NCBI RefSeq assembly: GCF_003355495.1
Contig: NZ_CP031337.1
Coordinates: forward strand, 124,001-188,000
Reading direction: 5' to 3'
Length of the DNA: 64,000 nucleotides
Origin: Crenobacter cavernae
GTDB lineage: Bacteria; Pseudomonadota; Gammaproteobacteria; Burkholderiales; Chromobacteriaceae
Part shown: piece by piece, positions 1 through 8,353 of the stretch
Position numbering within the stretch: the stretch's first letter is position 1
Layout of the letters: every line of letters begins with the position of its first letter
Notes under the pieces: generated by a model
Seen by the model: the letters and a program-made list of their open reading frames with translations, nothing else
Databases searched by the model: none
Told to the model about the DNA's origin: nothing
Position numbers and translations under genes: made by a program

Positions 1-32
1 ATTATGGCACACCAACTGAGGACAACAAGCTA

Positions 33-67
33 AAAAGCCCCGGCGCACCAAGGGTGCGCGGGGCTTT
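33..67 (-). terminator. Intrinsic terminator after bfd
   Basis: A GC-rich hairpin with arms of about 15 bases (GCCCC and GCGCACC paired with GGTGCGC and GGGGC) is followed on the minus strand by a run of T. It sits just downstream of the bfd stop codon. Confidence 0.8.
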
Positions 68-88
68 CGATATGCTGGCGGGGACGGC

Positions 89-286
89 TCAGGCGGCGAC
101 CATCATGCCGATCATCTTCTGTTCGGCGAGGCATTCCTGCAGGATCTGCTTGGCGCAGCACGCGCACTTGCCGCAGTCGGCGGCCACGCCCAACTCGAGG
201 TTGAGGTCGCGCATACGGGTGGCGCCCTGCTCGACCGCCTGGCGGATCTGGCGGTCGGTAACGGCGTTGCACAAGCAGACGTACAT
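89..286 (-). CDS. bfd: Bacterioferritin-associated ferredoxin
   Basis: A 65-residue protein beginning MYVCLCNAVTD and carrying the Cys-X-Cys near the N-terminus and a CGKCACC cluster near residue 40, the pattern of the [2Fe-2S]-binding BFD fold. In the known family Bfd docks on bacterioferritin and passes electrons to the ferric core so that stored iron is released to the cytoplasm. The length matches the family (about 64 residues). An upstream in-frame extension exists but lacks family similarity, so the ATG at 286 is chosen. It is transcribed alone, away from nudJ, from a good sigma-70-type promoter at 322-351 and ends at the hairpin at 33-67. No bacterioferritin gene is visible in the window. 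Confidence 0.93.
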   Translation of the reverse strand: MYVCLCNAVTDRQIRQAVEQGATRMRDLNLELGVAADCGKCACCAKQILQECLAEQKMIGMMVAA

Positions 287-321
287 CGGGCAAGCTCCAC
301 AAACGAGAATTAATTGCATCC

Positions 322-351
322 ATTGTAGGAATGAATAAGAACGATTGTCAA
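322..351 (-). promoter_or_regulatory. Putative bfd promoter
   Basis: On the minus strand TTGACA (346-351) and TACAAT (322-327) are separated by 18 bases, giving a start near 315, about 30 bases before the bfd ATG. The AT-rich spacer could hold a Fur site, which would fit bfd biology, but the match to the Fur consensus is weak and I do not call it. Confidence 0.6.
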
Positions 352-446
352 TTGAGACCCGAGCCCGATCCCCCTTGTCGCCCAAGCTGTCTCATCGACG
401 CAATAATTATTCATATCAAATCAAAATATTACCCAGGAAATACGCA

Positions 447-908
447 ATGAGTCGCCAGTGGAAAGCCAATGTCACCGTCGCCGCCGTCATCGAGCGCGAC
501 GGCCTGTTTCTGGTCGTCGAGGAGGACACCGCCGACGGTCGCCGCTTCAACCAGCCGGCCGGCCATCTCGAGCACGGCGAGAGCCTCTCCGACGCCGTGA
601 TCCGCGAAGTGCTCGAGGAGACCGGCCACCACTTCGCACCGGAGGGTCTGGTCGGGATCTACATGGCCGACAAGGACCATAGCGACGTCACCTACCTGCG
701 CTTCGCCTTCTACGGCCGCGTCACCGGCTTCGAGCCGGCGCGCGAGCTCGACGCCGGCATCGTCGCCGCGCGCTGGCTGCCGGCCGAAGAGATCCTCGCG
801 CTTAGCGACGCGCACCGCAGCCCGCTGGTGAGTCGCTGCCTCGAGGACTACCTCGCCGGACGGCGTTACGGACTCGACCTGCTCTATCGGCACGAAGACC
901 GGGTGTAA
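447..908 (+). CDS. nudJ: Nudix hydrolase, NudJ-like
   Basis: A 153-residue Nudix protein, the same length as E. coli NudJ and similar along its whole length. The Nudix box runs from about residue 38 (GHLEHGESLSDAVIREVLEETGH split over G-X5-E-X7-REV-X-EE-X-G), and the flanking FNQPAGHLE and SPLV elements are also NudJ-like. Family members hydrolyse (deoxy)nucleoside tri- and diphosphates and, in E. coli, the thiamine precursor HMP-PP; the true substrate here is not known. The start at 447 is preferred over an upstream in-frame start at 345 because it has CAGGAAA at ribosome-binding distance and begins at the domain edge. Transcription ends at the hairpin at 938-978. Confidence 0.88.
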   Translation: MSRQWKANVTVAAVIERDGLFLVVEEDTADGRRFNQPAGHLEHGESLSDAVIREVLEETGHHFAPEGLVGIYMADKDHSDVTYLRFAFYGRVTGFEPARELDAGIVAARWLPAEEILALSDAHRSPLVSRCLEDYLAGRRYGLDLLYRHEDRV

Positions 909-937
909 TCGGCCCGCAGGTCCCGACCCCGTGCGTG

Positions 938-978
938 AAAAAGCTCGGCCAACCCTTACAAGGTTGGCCGAGCTTTTT
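938..978 (+). terminator. Terminator built from an inverted pair of the DUS-like word
   Basis: CTCGGCCAAC (944-953) and GTTGGCCGAG (963-972) face each other across a short loop, with A-run before and T-run after, making a textbook rho-independent terminator downstream of nudJ. The flanking A and T runs would let it work in both directions. Confidence 0.9.
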
Positions 979-1017
979 GCATGAGGCCAAACGCCGCAGC
1001 AGCCGCCTTCCACTCGA

Positions 1018-1563
1018 CTAAGCGAACAACACCGCGTCACGCAGCGTGCTGCCGCTGTGGTCCCTGTCCGACAGGATAGGCCCGCCCGCCAGCGGCCAGT
1101 CGATGCCGATGTCCGCGTCGTTCCACGCGATGCAGCGCTCCGCGTCGTGCACCCAGTAATCGGTGGTCTTGTACTGCACCTCGGCGCTGTCGGTCAGCGT
1201 CAGAAAGCCGTGCGCGAAGCCTTCCGGAATCCACAACTGCAGGCGGTTTTCGGCCGACAGCACCGTGCCGAACCAGCGGCCGAAGGTCGGCGACGTGCGG
1301 CGCAGGTCGACCACGACGTCCCACATCTCGCCGGCGGTGACGCGCACCAGCTTCCCCTGTGGACGCGGGTGCTGGTAATGGAGCCCTCTGAGCACCCCCT
1401 TCGTCGACGCCAAATGGTTGTCCTGCACGAACACCACTTCGCGGCCGACCGCTTCGTTGAACGCGCGCGCGTTATAGCTTTCAAGGAAGAAGCCGCGCTC
1501 GTCGCGGTGCACGGCAGGGCTCAACAACAGCGGGCCCTCGAGGCCGGTTTCGTTCACCTGCAT
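1018..1563 (-). CDS. rfbC: dTDP-4-dehydrorhamnose 3,5-epimerase
   Basis: A 181-residue cupin enzyme of the RmlC family, which epimerises dTDP-4-keto-6-deoxy-glucose at C3 and C5 on the way to dTDP-L-rhamnose. Visible hallmarks are RGLHYQHPRPQGKLVRV (catalytic His and substrate-binding basic residues), GEMWDVVVDLRR, and the C-terminal KTTDYWV and WNDADIGIDWP segments. Length is normal. The ATG at 1563 starts right at the domain and overlaps the end of rfbA by 10 bases, showing translational coupling; a longer in-frame reading to 1689 is only the shadow of rfbA. It is the last gene of the rfbBDAC operon, cytoplasmic, feeding LPS or capsule synthesis. Confidence 0.95.
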   Translation of the reverse strand: MQVNETGLEGPLLLSPAVHRDERGFFLESYNARAFNEAVGREVVFVQDNHLASTKGVLRGLHYQHPRPQGKLVRVTAGEMWDVVVDLRRTSPTFGRWFGTVLSAENRLQLWIPEGFAHGFLTLTDSAEVQYKTTDYWVHDAERCIAWNDADIGIDWPLAGGPILSDRDHSGSTLRDAVLFA

Positions 1564-2444
1564 GCGCGCGCCTCCTCCAGGAGCCCCATCAGGTACTGGC
1601 CGTAGCCGCTCTTGGCCAGCGGCTCGGCCAACGTCGCCAGCTCGGCGTCGGACAGCCAGCCCATGCGCCACGCGATTTCCTCCGGGCACGCGATCTTCTG
1701 CCCCTGGCGTTTTTCGATCGTCGCGATGAACTGCCCCGCTTCGAGCAGCGAATCGTGCGTGCCGGTGTCGAGCCAGGCGAAGCCGCGGCTCATCAGCTGC
1801 ACGTCGAGCGTCCCCTGCGCGAGGTAGCGCGCGTTGACGTCGGTGATCTCGAGTTCGCCGCGCTTTGACGGCTTGAGCGACCTGACAATGTCTATAACCT
1901 GTTCGTCGTAGAAGTAGAGCCCGGTGACGGCGTAGTGCGAGCGCGGCTGCGCGGGCTTCTCTTCTATGGACAGCGCGCGCCCGGCCGCGTCGAACTCGAC
2001 CACGCCGTAGCGCTCCGGGTCGTGCACGCGGTAGGCGAACACGCTGGCGCCGCTAGTGCGTGCGCTGGCGGCCTGCAACAGGCTCGCCAGTTCGTTGCCG
2101 AAGAACAGGTTGTCGCCCAACACCAGCGCCGACGGGCCGTTGTCGAGAAAGGACTCGCCGATCAGGAAAGCCTGCGCGAGGCCCTCGGGCTTGTCCTGCA
2201 CCGCGTAGCCGAGCGACACGCCCCAGCGACTGCCGTCGCCGAACAGTTGCGCGAAGCGCGGCGTGTCCTGCGGCGTCGAGACGATCAGGATGTCGCGGAT
2301 GCCGGCGAGCATCAGCGTCGACAGCGGGTAGTAGATCATCGGCTTGTCGTACACCGGCAACAGCTGCTTGGACACGGCGAGCGTCGCCGGGTAGAGCCGC
2401 GTGCCGGAACCGCCGGCAAGGATGATGCCTTTACGTTGCGTCAT
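1554..2444 (-). CDS. rfbA: Glucose-1-phosphate thymidylyltransferase
   Basis: A 296-residue nucleotidyltransferase that makes dTDP-glucose from dTTP and glucose-1-phosphate, the first step to dTDP-rhamnose. The signature GIILAGGSGTRLYPATL is at residues 6-22, followed by SKQLLPVYDKPMIYYPLS, LGDNLFFG and GLAWLDTGTHDSL-type segments typical of RmlA. Full length. It overlaps rfbD upstream by 14 bases and rfbC downstream by 10 bases, so the four genes are one tightly packed operon read on the minus strand. Two copies of the DUS-like word fall in or next to its ends (1623 and, in rfbD, 2473). Confidence 0.96.
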   Translation of the reverse strand: MTQRKGIILAGGSGTRLYPATLAVSKQLLPVYDKPMIYYPLSTLMLAGIRDILIVSTPQDTPRFAQLFGDGSRWGVSLGYAVQDKPEGLAQAFLIGESFLDNGPSALVLGDNLFFGNELASLLQAASARTSGASVFAYRVHDPERYGVVEFDAAGRALSIEEKPAQPRSHYAVTGLYFYDEQVIDIVRSLKPSKRGELEITDVNARYLAQGTLDVQLMSRGFAWLDTGTHDSLLEAGQFIATIEKRQGQKIACPEEIAWRMGWLSDAELATLAEPLAKSGYGQYLMGLLEEARACR

Positions 2445-3330
2445 GGAGAGACTCTGCCAATTGGTCGAGCACCTCGGCCAACCTTTGCCGCCAATCGGGC
2501 AAGGTCAGGCCGAAGGTGGAAGTAAACAGCGAACAGTCGAGCCGCGAATTGGCCGGACGGCGCGCGCTCGCAGGCCAGTCGCGGCTCGCGATCGGCCGGA
2601 TCGCGTCGGGCACGCATTGGAGCGCAAAGCCCCGGGACGGCGCTTGGCGCGCGATCTCTGCCGCGTAGCCGTACCAGCTCGTCTCGCCGGCGGCGTTGAG
2701 ATGATAAAGCCCCCATCCGGCACCGCTTTCAAGGCACTGGCGCAGCGCGGCGACGCTGGCGCGCGCAATCAAGCCGGTGTCGGTCGGCGCGCCGACCTGG
2801 TCGGCGACGACTGAAAGTTCGGAGCGCTCGGCCATCAGCCGCAGCATCGTGGCGAGGAAGTTGCCGTCGTTAGGCCCGTACACCCAGCTGGTGCGCAGCA
2901 GCAGCGCGCGCGCGCCGCTGCCGAGCACCGCCTGCTCGCCGGCCAGCTTGGTCGCGCCGTAGACGTTGAGCGGCGCAGGAGTGTCGCTCTCGCGGTACGG
3001 CCGGCAGAGCGCGCCGTCGAACACGTAGTCGGTCGAATAGTGGACCAATGGCACGTCGTGCGCCGCGGCCCAGCGCGCGAGTTCGGCGATTGCGTCGGCG
3101 TTGACCGCTCGCGCGGCGGCCACGTCGGTTTCGGCCGCATCGACCGCGGTATACGCGGCGGCGTTGACGATGAGATCGGGCGCGAGCGCGTCGAGCTTGC
3201 CCGTCAGACTTAAAGCTTGGCCGAGGTCGAACTCGACTCGCGGCGGCGCGACCACGTCGCCGAGCTCGGCCAACGTTGTCCGCAGCGCGCGGCCGAGCTG
3301 GCCGCTGCCGCCGGTCAGCAGCACCTTCAC
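2431..3330 (-). CDS. rfbD: dTDP-4-dehydrorhamnose reductase
   Basis: A 299-residue SDR-family enzyme that reduces dTDP-4-keto-L-rhamnose with NAD(P)H. It begins with the Rossmann motif LLTGGSGQLGRAL and carries the active-site YSTDYVFDG and YGATKLAGE (YXXXK) segments. The start is taken as GTG at 3330, overlapping the rfbB stop in a GTGA arrangement; there is no ATG close to the domain, and the longer in-frame reading upstream is the shadow of rfbB. It overlaps rfbA at its 3' end. Three copies of the DUS-like word (2473, 3217, 3265) lie in this one gene. Confidence 0.94.
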   Translation of the reverse strand: MKVLLTGGSGQLGRALRTTLAELGDVVAPPRVEFDLGQALSLTGKLDALAPDLIVNAAAYTAVDAAETDVAAARAVNADAIAELARWAAAHDVPLVHYSTDYVFDGALCRPYRESDTPAPLNVYGATKLAGEQAVLGSGARALLLRTSWVYGPNDGNFLATMLRLMAERSELSVVADQVGAPTDTGLIARASVAALRQCLESGAGWGLYHLNAAGETSWYGYAAEIARQAPSRGFALQCVPDAIRPIASRDWPASARRPANSRLDCSLFTSTFGLTLPDWRQRLAEVLDQLAESLHDAT

Positions 3331-4388
3331 GCGCGCGCCTCGTACTGGCGCGCGACCCAGTCGCGGTAGCCGCCGCTCTTGACCGCGTCGACCCACGCCC
3401 GATGCGACAGATACCAGGCGACGGTGCGCTCGAGGCCGGCCTCGAAGCTCACCGCGGGTACCCAGCAAAGCTCGGCCGCGATCTTGCCCGCGTCGATCGC
3501 ATAACGGCGGTCGTGGCCCGGGCGGTCGGCGACGAAGGCGACCTGCGCGGAGTACGAACGGCCGTCGGCGCGCGGGCGCAGCTCGTCGAGGATGGCGCAC
3601 AGCCGGTTCACGACCTCGAGGTTGGTGCGCTCGGCGTTGCCGCCGATATTGTAGGTGTCGCCGGGCTTACCTTCGGCCAGCACGCGGCGCAGCGCCGCAC
3701 AGTGATCGGCTACGTAGAGCCAGTCGCGCACCTGCTGGCCGTCGCCATACACCGGCAGCGGCGCGCCCTCGAGCGCGCGTTCGATCATCAGCGGGATCAG
3801 CTTCTCGGGGAACTGGAACGGGCCGTAGTTGTTAGAGCAGTGCGTGGTCAACACCGGCAGGCCGTAGCTGTGATGCCAGGCGCGCGCCAGGTGGTCGCTC
3901 GCGGCCTTCGACGCGGCGTACGGGCTATTCGGCGCGAACGGCGTCGTCTCGGTGAACGCCGCATCGAGCGGGCCGAGCGAGCCGTAGACCTCGTCGGTCG
4001 ACACCTGCAGGAAGCGGAAAGCGTCGGGCTCGGCCAACGTCTGCCAATAGGTTCGCACCGCCTCGAGCAGCGTGAAGGTGCCGGCGACGTTGGTGTCTAC
4101 GAAGACGGCCGGGCCGGCGATCGAGCGGTCGACGTGGCTCTCAGCGGCAAAGTGCAGCACCGCGCGCGGCTTATGCTCTTCGAGCAGTCTTTCCAGCAGC
4201 GCGCCGTCGCCGATGCGGCCGTGCACGAAGACGTGGCGCGGATCGTCGGCTAGCGCCGCGAGGTTCATGCGGTTGCCGGCGTAGCTCAACGCGTCGAGGT
4301 TGACCACGGTCTCACGGTGGCAGGCGAGCCAGTCGAGCACGAAGTTGCTGCCGATGAAGCCGGCGCCGCCGGTCACGAGGAGGGTCAT
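3327..4388 (-). CDS. rfbB: dTDP-glucose 4,6-dehydratase
   Basis: A 353-residue extended SDR enzyme converting dTDP-glucose to dTDP-4-keto-6-deoxyglucose with tightly bound NAD. Motifs in order: LLVTGGAGFIGSNFV at the N-terminus, HFAAESHVDRSI, FLQVSTDEVYGSLG, SPYAASKAASDHL (YXXXK), SNNYGPFQFPEKLIPL and the C-terminal DRPGHDRRYAID, all RmlB hallmarks. Full length. It is the first gene of the rfbBDAC operon; the gap to the divergent gene at 4454 is only about 65 bases, so its promoter must lie there. One DUS-like word at 4029. Confidence 0.96.
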   Translation of the reverse strand: MTLLVTGGAGFIGSNFVLDWLACHRETVVNLDALSYAGNRMNLAALADDPRHVFVHGRIGDGALLERLLEEHKPRAVLHFAAESHVDRSIAGPAVFVDTNVAGTFTLLEAVRTYWQTLAEPDAFRFLQVSTDEVYGSLGPLDAAFTETTPFAPNSPYAASKAASDHLARAWHHSYGLPVLTTHCSNNYGPFQFPEKLIPLMIERALEGAPLPVYGDGQQVRDWLYVADHCAALRRVLAEGKPGDTYNIGGNAERTNLEVVNRLCAILDELRPRADGRSYSAQVAFVADRPGHDRRYAIDAGKIAAELCWVPAVSFEAGLERTVAWYLSHRAWVDAVKSGGYRDWVARQYEARA

Positions 4389-4453
4389 GGGATGAAGCCC
4401 GGATACAATGGGAAGCGATTTTTAAACATTCTTTAGTCTAACCCGGAGCCCCC

Positions 4454-4993
4454 ATGATGCAACGCCGCTGGCTGTGGCTTTTTGCGCTCGTCGCGCCGCC
4501 GGTTTTTTCCGCGACCTTGACGGTCTGTTACCATTACGGCTGTTCGCGCCAGGCGGCGCTCGAGGTCGACGCCGCACAGATTCGCAAGCTCGGCCAACGT
4601 TTCGCGCGCGTCGACTCGGCGCCTGCCGAGCGCGCCGCGGTCGCCGACACGGTGCGCGCGCTCTACCGGCTCGCCGCGCGCGTCGCGCCGATCGCGTCGG
4701 ACCAGGGCGGCAACCCGCCGGCCGACGACAGTGCCGGGCGCATGGACTGCATCGACCACAGCCGCAACGTAGAAGGCTTTCTCGCGCTGATGCAGCAAAG
4801 GCGCTGGCTGCGCTTTCACCGCGCCGCCGGCCGCGTGCACCGCGCGCCGTGGCTGGTCAACGACCACTACGCGGCGCGGCTAGACGAGACCGGAGACGGA
4901 CAAAGCTGGGTGGTCGATACCTGGTTCAAGGATTTCGGGGCGCCGCCTGAGGTGGTGCCCCTGGCTATTTGGAAGGAAGGATACTCCCCGTGA
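4454..4993 (+). CDS. Secreted protein of unknown function with possible Cys-His-Asp site
   Basis: A 179-residue protein I do not recognise. Residues 1-20 form a signal peptide (MMQRRWLWLF, cut after VFSA), so it is exported. The mature part has an early Cys pair (C25, C30), a helical middle, and then C99 in MDCIDHSRN, H138 in NDHYAARL and D155 in WVVDTWF. That order and spacing resemble the catalytic Cys-His-Asp of transglutaminase/papain-fold proteins; this is inference from pattern only. Its stop overlaps the proposed mnmA start (GTGA), so it may be translationally coupled to a tRNA-modification gene with which it has no obvious functional link. A DUS-like word encodes LGQR at residues 46-49. 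The start could be either of two adjacent ATGs. Confidence 0.75.
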   Translation: MMQRRWLWLFALVAPPVFSATLTVCYHYGCSRQAALEVDAAQIRKLGQRFARVDSAPAERAAVADTVRALYRLAARVAPIASDQGGNPPADDSAGRMDCIDHSRNVEGFLALMQQRRWLRFHRAAGRVHRAPWLVNDHYAARLDETGDGQSWVVDTWFKDFGAPPEVVPLAIWKEGYSP

Positions 4994-6066
4994 CGGGTAA
5001 GAAGCGCATCGTCGTCGGCATGTCCGGCGGCGTGGATTCGTCGGTGACCGCGTGGCTCTTGAAACAGCAGGGCCACGAGGTGATCGGCGTGTTCATGCAG
5101 AACTGGGAAGACGACAACGACGACGAATACTGCTCGATCAAACAGGACGCGCTCGACGCGATGAGCGTCGCCGACATCGTCGGCATCGACATGGAGATCG
5201 TCAACTTCGCGAAGGAATACAAGGACCGCGTGTTCCAGTACTTCCTCGACGAATACTCGGCCGGCCGCACGCCGAACCCCGACGTGCTGTGCAACGCCGA
5301 GATCAAGTTCAAGGCCTTCCTCGACTACGCGATGGCGCTCGGCGCCGACTGCATCGCGACCGGCCACTACGCGCGGAAATTGGAAAAGGACGGCGTCCAC
5401 TACCTGATGAAGGGGCTCGACGAGACCAAGGACCAGAGCTACTTCCTGTACCGCCTGTCGCAAAGCCAGCTGTCGAAGGCGATCTTCCCGCTCGGCGACA
5501 TCAGGAAGAGCGAGGTGCGCCAACTGGCCGAGCAGGCGAAGCTGCCTACCGCGGCGAAGAAGGACTCTACCGGCATCTGCTTCATCGGCGAGCGGCCGTT
5601 CCGCGAGTTCCTGCAGCGCTATCTGCCGACGAGCCCGGGCGAGATGGTGACGCCCGACGGCAAGGTGGTCGGCGAGCACGTCGGCCTGACCTTCTATACG
5701 CTCGGCCAACGCAAGGGGCTGACGATAGGCGGCAGCAAGGCCGGCACCGGCGAGCCGTGGTTCGTCGCCGGCAAGGACATCCCGTCGAACAAGCTGATCG
5801 TCGTGCAGGGCCACGACCACCCGCTATTGCTGAAGCCGACGCTGACCATGGGCCAGCTGTCGTGGACGCTCGACGGCGCACCGCAGCCCGGCGACTACGC
5901 GGCCAAGAACCGCTACCGGATGGCCGACGCGGCGTGCGCGCTGTCGGCGGTAGAAAACGGTACGGCCACCCTCACCTTCCGCGACCCGCAGTGGGCGATC
6001 ACCCCCGGCCAGTCGGCGGTGCTGTACGATGGCGACGTGTGCCTCGGCGGCGGCGTCATCCTCTAA
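4990..6066 (+). CDS. mnmA: tRNA-specific 2-thiouridylase MnmA
   Basis: A 358-residue enzyme that thiolates U34 of Lys, Glu and Gln tRNAs using sulfur relayed from IscS/TusE. The PP-loop GMSGGVDSSV is at the N-terminus, the catalytic cysteines are in DVLCNAEIKF and STGICFIGER, and the conserved TLGQRKGL loop is present (its codons are a DUS-like word at 5701). The start is taken as GTG at 4990, because GGAAGGAAGGA lies 9-18 bases upstream and the protein then begins at the family N-terminus; a TTG at 4969 would add seven residues. It overlaps the previous stop as GTGA. It ends before a terminator made of an inverted pair of the DUS-like word. Confidence 0.96.
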   Translation: MTGKKRIVVGMSGGVDSSVTAWLLKQQGHEVIGVFMQNWEDDNDDEYCSIKQDALDAMSVADIVGIDMEIVNFAKEYKDRVFQYFLDEYSAGRTPNPDVLCNAEIKFKAFLDYAMALGADCIATGHYARKLEKDGVHYLMKGLDETKDQSYFLYRLSQSQLSKAIFPLGDIRKSEVRQLAEQAKLPTAAKKDSTGICFIGERPFREFLQRYLPTSPGEMVTPDGKVVGEHVGLTFYTLGQRKGLTIGGSKAGTGEPWFVAGKDIPSNKLIVVQGHDHPLLLKPTLTMGQLSWTLDGAPQPGDYAAKNRYRMADAACALSAVENGTATLTFRDPQWAITPGQSAVLYDGDVCLGGGVIL

Positions 6067-6085
6067 GCGCTGTCAGGTCCCTATA

Positions 6086-6130
6086 CAAAAAAGCTCGGCC
6101 AACCCTTCTGAGGTTGGCCGAGCTTTTTTC
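6086..6130 (+). terminator. Terminator built from an inverted pair of the DUS-like word
   Basis: CTCGGCCAAC (6094-6103) and GTTGGCCGAG (6113-6122) form the stem, with six or more A before and T after. It terminates mnmA and, from the other strand, the convergent LysR gene ending at 6144. The sequence is nearly identical to the terminator at 938-978 although the neighbouring genes are unrelated. Confidence 0.9.
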
Positions 6131-6143
6131 ATGGCAGCTGGAT

Positions 6144-7076
6144 TCAAACCAGAGCCGTACGACTCACCAGCCCGGTCTTCAAGGCCCCGGCCGGCACGCC
6201 GTGGCGCGCCACCAGCCAGTCATAGAGCCGCGCGGCCGGACTGCCCTGGGCCGCGCCGGCCGGCCGCGCCAGCGCGTAGCCGCTGCCGGTGATTAGTTCC
6301 ATCTCGAACGGCGCGACTACCTGGCCGGCTGCCAGCTCTTCCGACAGCAGCGTCACGTCGCCGAGCGTGACGCCGAAGCCCTGCAAGGCGGCGTTCATCG
6401 CCTGGTCGAGCGAGTCGAACACCGCGCCGCCGTCGGCGCCGGCGTCACCCTGCCCGACCTCGGCGAACCAGCGCCGCCAGTCGCGCCGATCGGCCGTCGG
6501 GTGCAACAGCGGCCAGGCCGCGAGGTCTTCCGGCGTCGCCAGCGGCAGCCTCTCGCTTTCGAACAACGACGGCGACAGCACCGGCGTCAGCCGCTCGACG
6601 AACAGCGGCGTCAGCGTCGCGTCGGTCGCCGGAATCGCGCAGAACACCACCGCAAGGTCGAACGCCTCGCGCGCGAAGTCGACCTGGTGCGCGTGCATGC
6701 TCGAGACTTCCACTGAAATTCCCGGCTCCTCGCGCGCGAACTGGCGCACCTCGCGCAACAGCCAGCGCGCCGCGCACGACGGCGCCTTCACGCGCAGCCT
6801 GCGGCTCGCGCCGCGCGCCGCCGCCACCCCCTTGTCGAGCGTAGCCAGCGCCTTCTGCACGTGCGGCAGCAGCGTCTCGCCCTGCACCGTCAGCGCAAGA
6901 CTCCTCACCTGGCGCAGGAACAGCGGATAGCCGAGCTGCGCCTCGAGCTGCGCGACCTGCTTGCTGACCGCGCCCTGCGTCAGGCACAGCTCGCAGGCGG
7001 CGCGGGTGAAGCTCAGGTGACGGGCGGCCGCCTCGAACACCGACAGGGCGTACAGCGGCAAGGTGCGGCGGGACAT
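6144..7076 (-). CDS. LysR-family transcriptional regulator, GcvA-like
   Basis: A 310-residue LysR protein. The helix-turn-helix lies at about residues 6-65 (LSFTRAACELCLTQGAVSKQVAQLEAQLG in the usual position, given here only as the region), followed by an effector domain. The N-terminal RTLPLYALSVFEAAARHLSF and the middle resemble GcvA-type regulators. It is divergent from the aminotransferase at 7189 with about 110 bases between, the usual LysR arrangement for a regulated neighbour, so it may control the aminotransferase-amidase-binding-protein unit; the effector is unknown. It ends at the shared terminator 6086-6130. Confidence 0.88.
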   Translation of the reverse strand: MSRRTLPLYALSVFEAAARHLSFTRAACELCLTQGAVSKQVAQLEAQLGYPLFLRQVRSLALTVQGETLLPHVQKALATLDKGVAAARGASRRLRVKAPSCAARWLLREVRQFAREEPGISVEVSSMHAHQVDFAREAFDLAVVFCAIPATDATLTPLFVERLTPVLSPSLFESERLPLATPEDLAAWPLLHPTADRRDWRRWFAEVGQGDAGADGGAVFDSLDQAMNAALQGFGVTLGDVTLLSEELAAGQVVAPFEMELITGSGYALARPAGAAQGSPAARLYDWLVARHGVPAGALKTGLVSRTALV

Positions 7077-7188
7077 CGCGACTCCATGACTGAAAAAAAC
7101 TCATGCATACGATGACGATAATTCGTTTGTCCGGCAAGGGGGGGCGGCGTTGAATGCACGTAACGCACACGCAAGAGAGAGACAAGCG

Positions 7189-8343
7189 ATGAATGAAGCG
7201 CTCAAGCCGAAAAGCAAACTGCCCGCCGTCGGCACCACCATCTTCACCGTGATCGGCCAGCTCGCCGCGCGCCACGACGCGATCAACCTGTCGCAGGGTG
7301 CGCCCAACTTCCCGTGCAATCCGGAGCTGATCCGCTACGCTCACGAAGCGATGCTAGATGGCCACAACCAGTACGCGCCGATGGCCGGCGTCATGGCGCT
7401 GCGCGAGGCGATCGCCGCCAAGGTCGAGACGCTGTACGGCCACGCCTACCATCCGGCCGACGAGGTCACCGTGATGGCGAGCGCAAGCGAAGGCCTGTTC
7501 AGCGCGGTGACCGCGCTCGTGCACCCGGGCGACGAGGTGATCTTCTTCGAGCCGGCGTTCGACAGCTACGCGCCGATGATAGAACTGCAGGGCGCGACGC
7601 CGGTGCCGGTGAAGCTGTCGGCACCCGACTTCTCGATTCCGTGGGACGAGGTGCAGGCGAAGATCGGCCCGCGTACGCGCATGATCGTCGTCAACAGCCC
7701 GCACAACCCGACCGGCAAGGTATTGGGCGACGCCGATATCGAAGCGCTCAAACGGCTGACCGCCGGCACCGACATCGTGATCCTGTCCGACGAGGTGTAC
7801 GAACACGTCGTGTTCGACGGCGCACCGCACCACAGCATGAGCCGCCACGCGGAGCTGGCCGAGCGCTCGGTCGTCGTCGCGTCGTTCGGCAAGACCTTCC
7901 ACGTGACCGGCTGGCGCGTCGGCTACTGTCTGGCGCCGCGCGCGCTGATGGATGAGATCCGCAAGGTGCACCAGTTCGCGGTGTTCGCCGCCGACACGCC
8001 GATGCAGTACGCGCTGGCCCGCCTGATGGAGACACCGGCCGACTATCTGAACCTCGCCGGTTTCTACCAGCAAAAGCGCGACCTCTTGATCGACAAGCTG
8101 AAGGATTCGCGGCTGAAACTGTTGCCGAGCGCCGGCAGCTTCTTCATGTTGGCCGAGTACGGCCACTTCAGCGGCGAGGCGGACAGCGCCTTCGTGCAGC
8201 GGCTGATCGTCGAGCACGGCGTCGCGACCATCCCGGTGTCGGCCTTCTACCGCGACGGCACCGACCAGCGCGTGATCCGGCTGTCGTTCGCCAAGGACGA
8301 CGCGACGCTCGCCGCCGGCGCCGAACGGCTGTGCCAGGTATAA
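7189..8343 (+). CDS. ybdL: PLP-dependent methionine aminotransferase
   Basis: A 384-residue class I/II aminotransferase, close along its length to E. coli YbdL, which prefers methionine and glutamine-like substrates. Visible: SKLPAVGTTIFT at the N-terminus, NLSQGAPNFPCN, NQYAPMAGV, NSPHNPTGKV, SDEVYEH, and the PLP lysine in SFGKTFHVTGWRVGYC. The ATG at 7189 has a GAGAGAGA ribosome-binding stretch; a TTG 39 bases upstream is rejected. It is followed after 10 bases by a Nit-family amidase. A transaminase of this kind together with an omega-amidase is a known arrangement that closes methionine salvage (amino donor glutamine, product alpha-ketoglutaramate hydrolysed by the amidase). One DUS-like word at 8149. 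Confidence 0.92.
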   Translation: MNEALKPKSKLPAVGTTIFTVIGQLAARHDAINLSQGAPNFPCNPELIRYAHEAMLDGHNQYAPMAGVMALREAIAAKVETLYGHAYHPADEVTVMASASEGLFSAVTALVHPGDEVIFFEPAFDSYAPMIELQGATPVPVKLSAPDFSIPWDEVQAKIGPRTRMIVVNSPHNPTGKVLGDADIEALKRLTAGTDIVILSDEVYEHVVFDGAPHHSMSRHAELAERSVVVASFGKTFHVTGWRVGYCLAPRALMDEIRKVHQFAVFAADTPMQYALARLMETPADYLNLAGFYQQKRDLLIDKLKDSRLKLLPSAGSFFMLAEYGHFSGEADSAFVQRLIVEHGVATIPVSAFYRDGTDQRVIRLSFAKDDATLAAGAERLCQV

Positions 8344-8353
8344 GGACACCACG

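Noticed and set aside
328..352. Fur box in the bfd promoter
   Set aside because: AT-rich and well placed, but fewer than half of the consensus positions match; reported only as a promoter.
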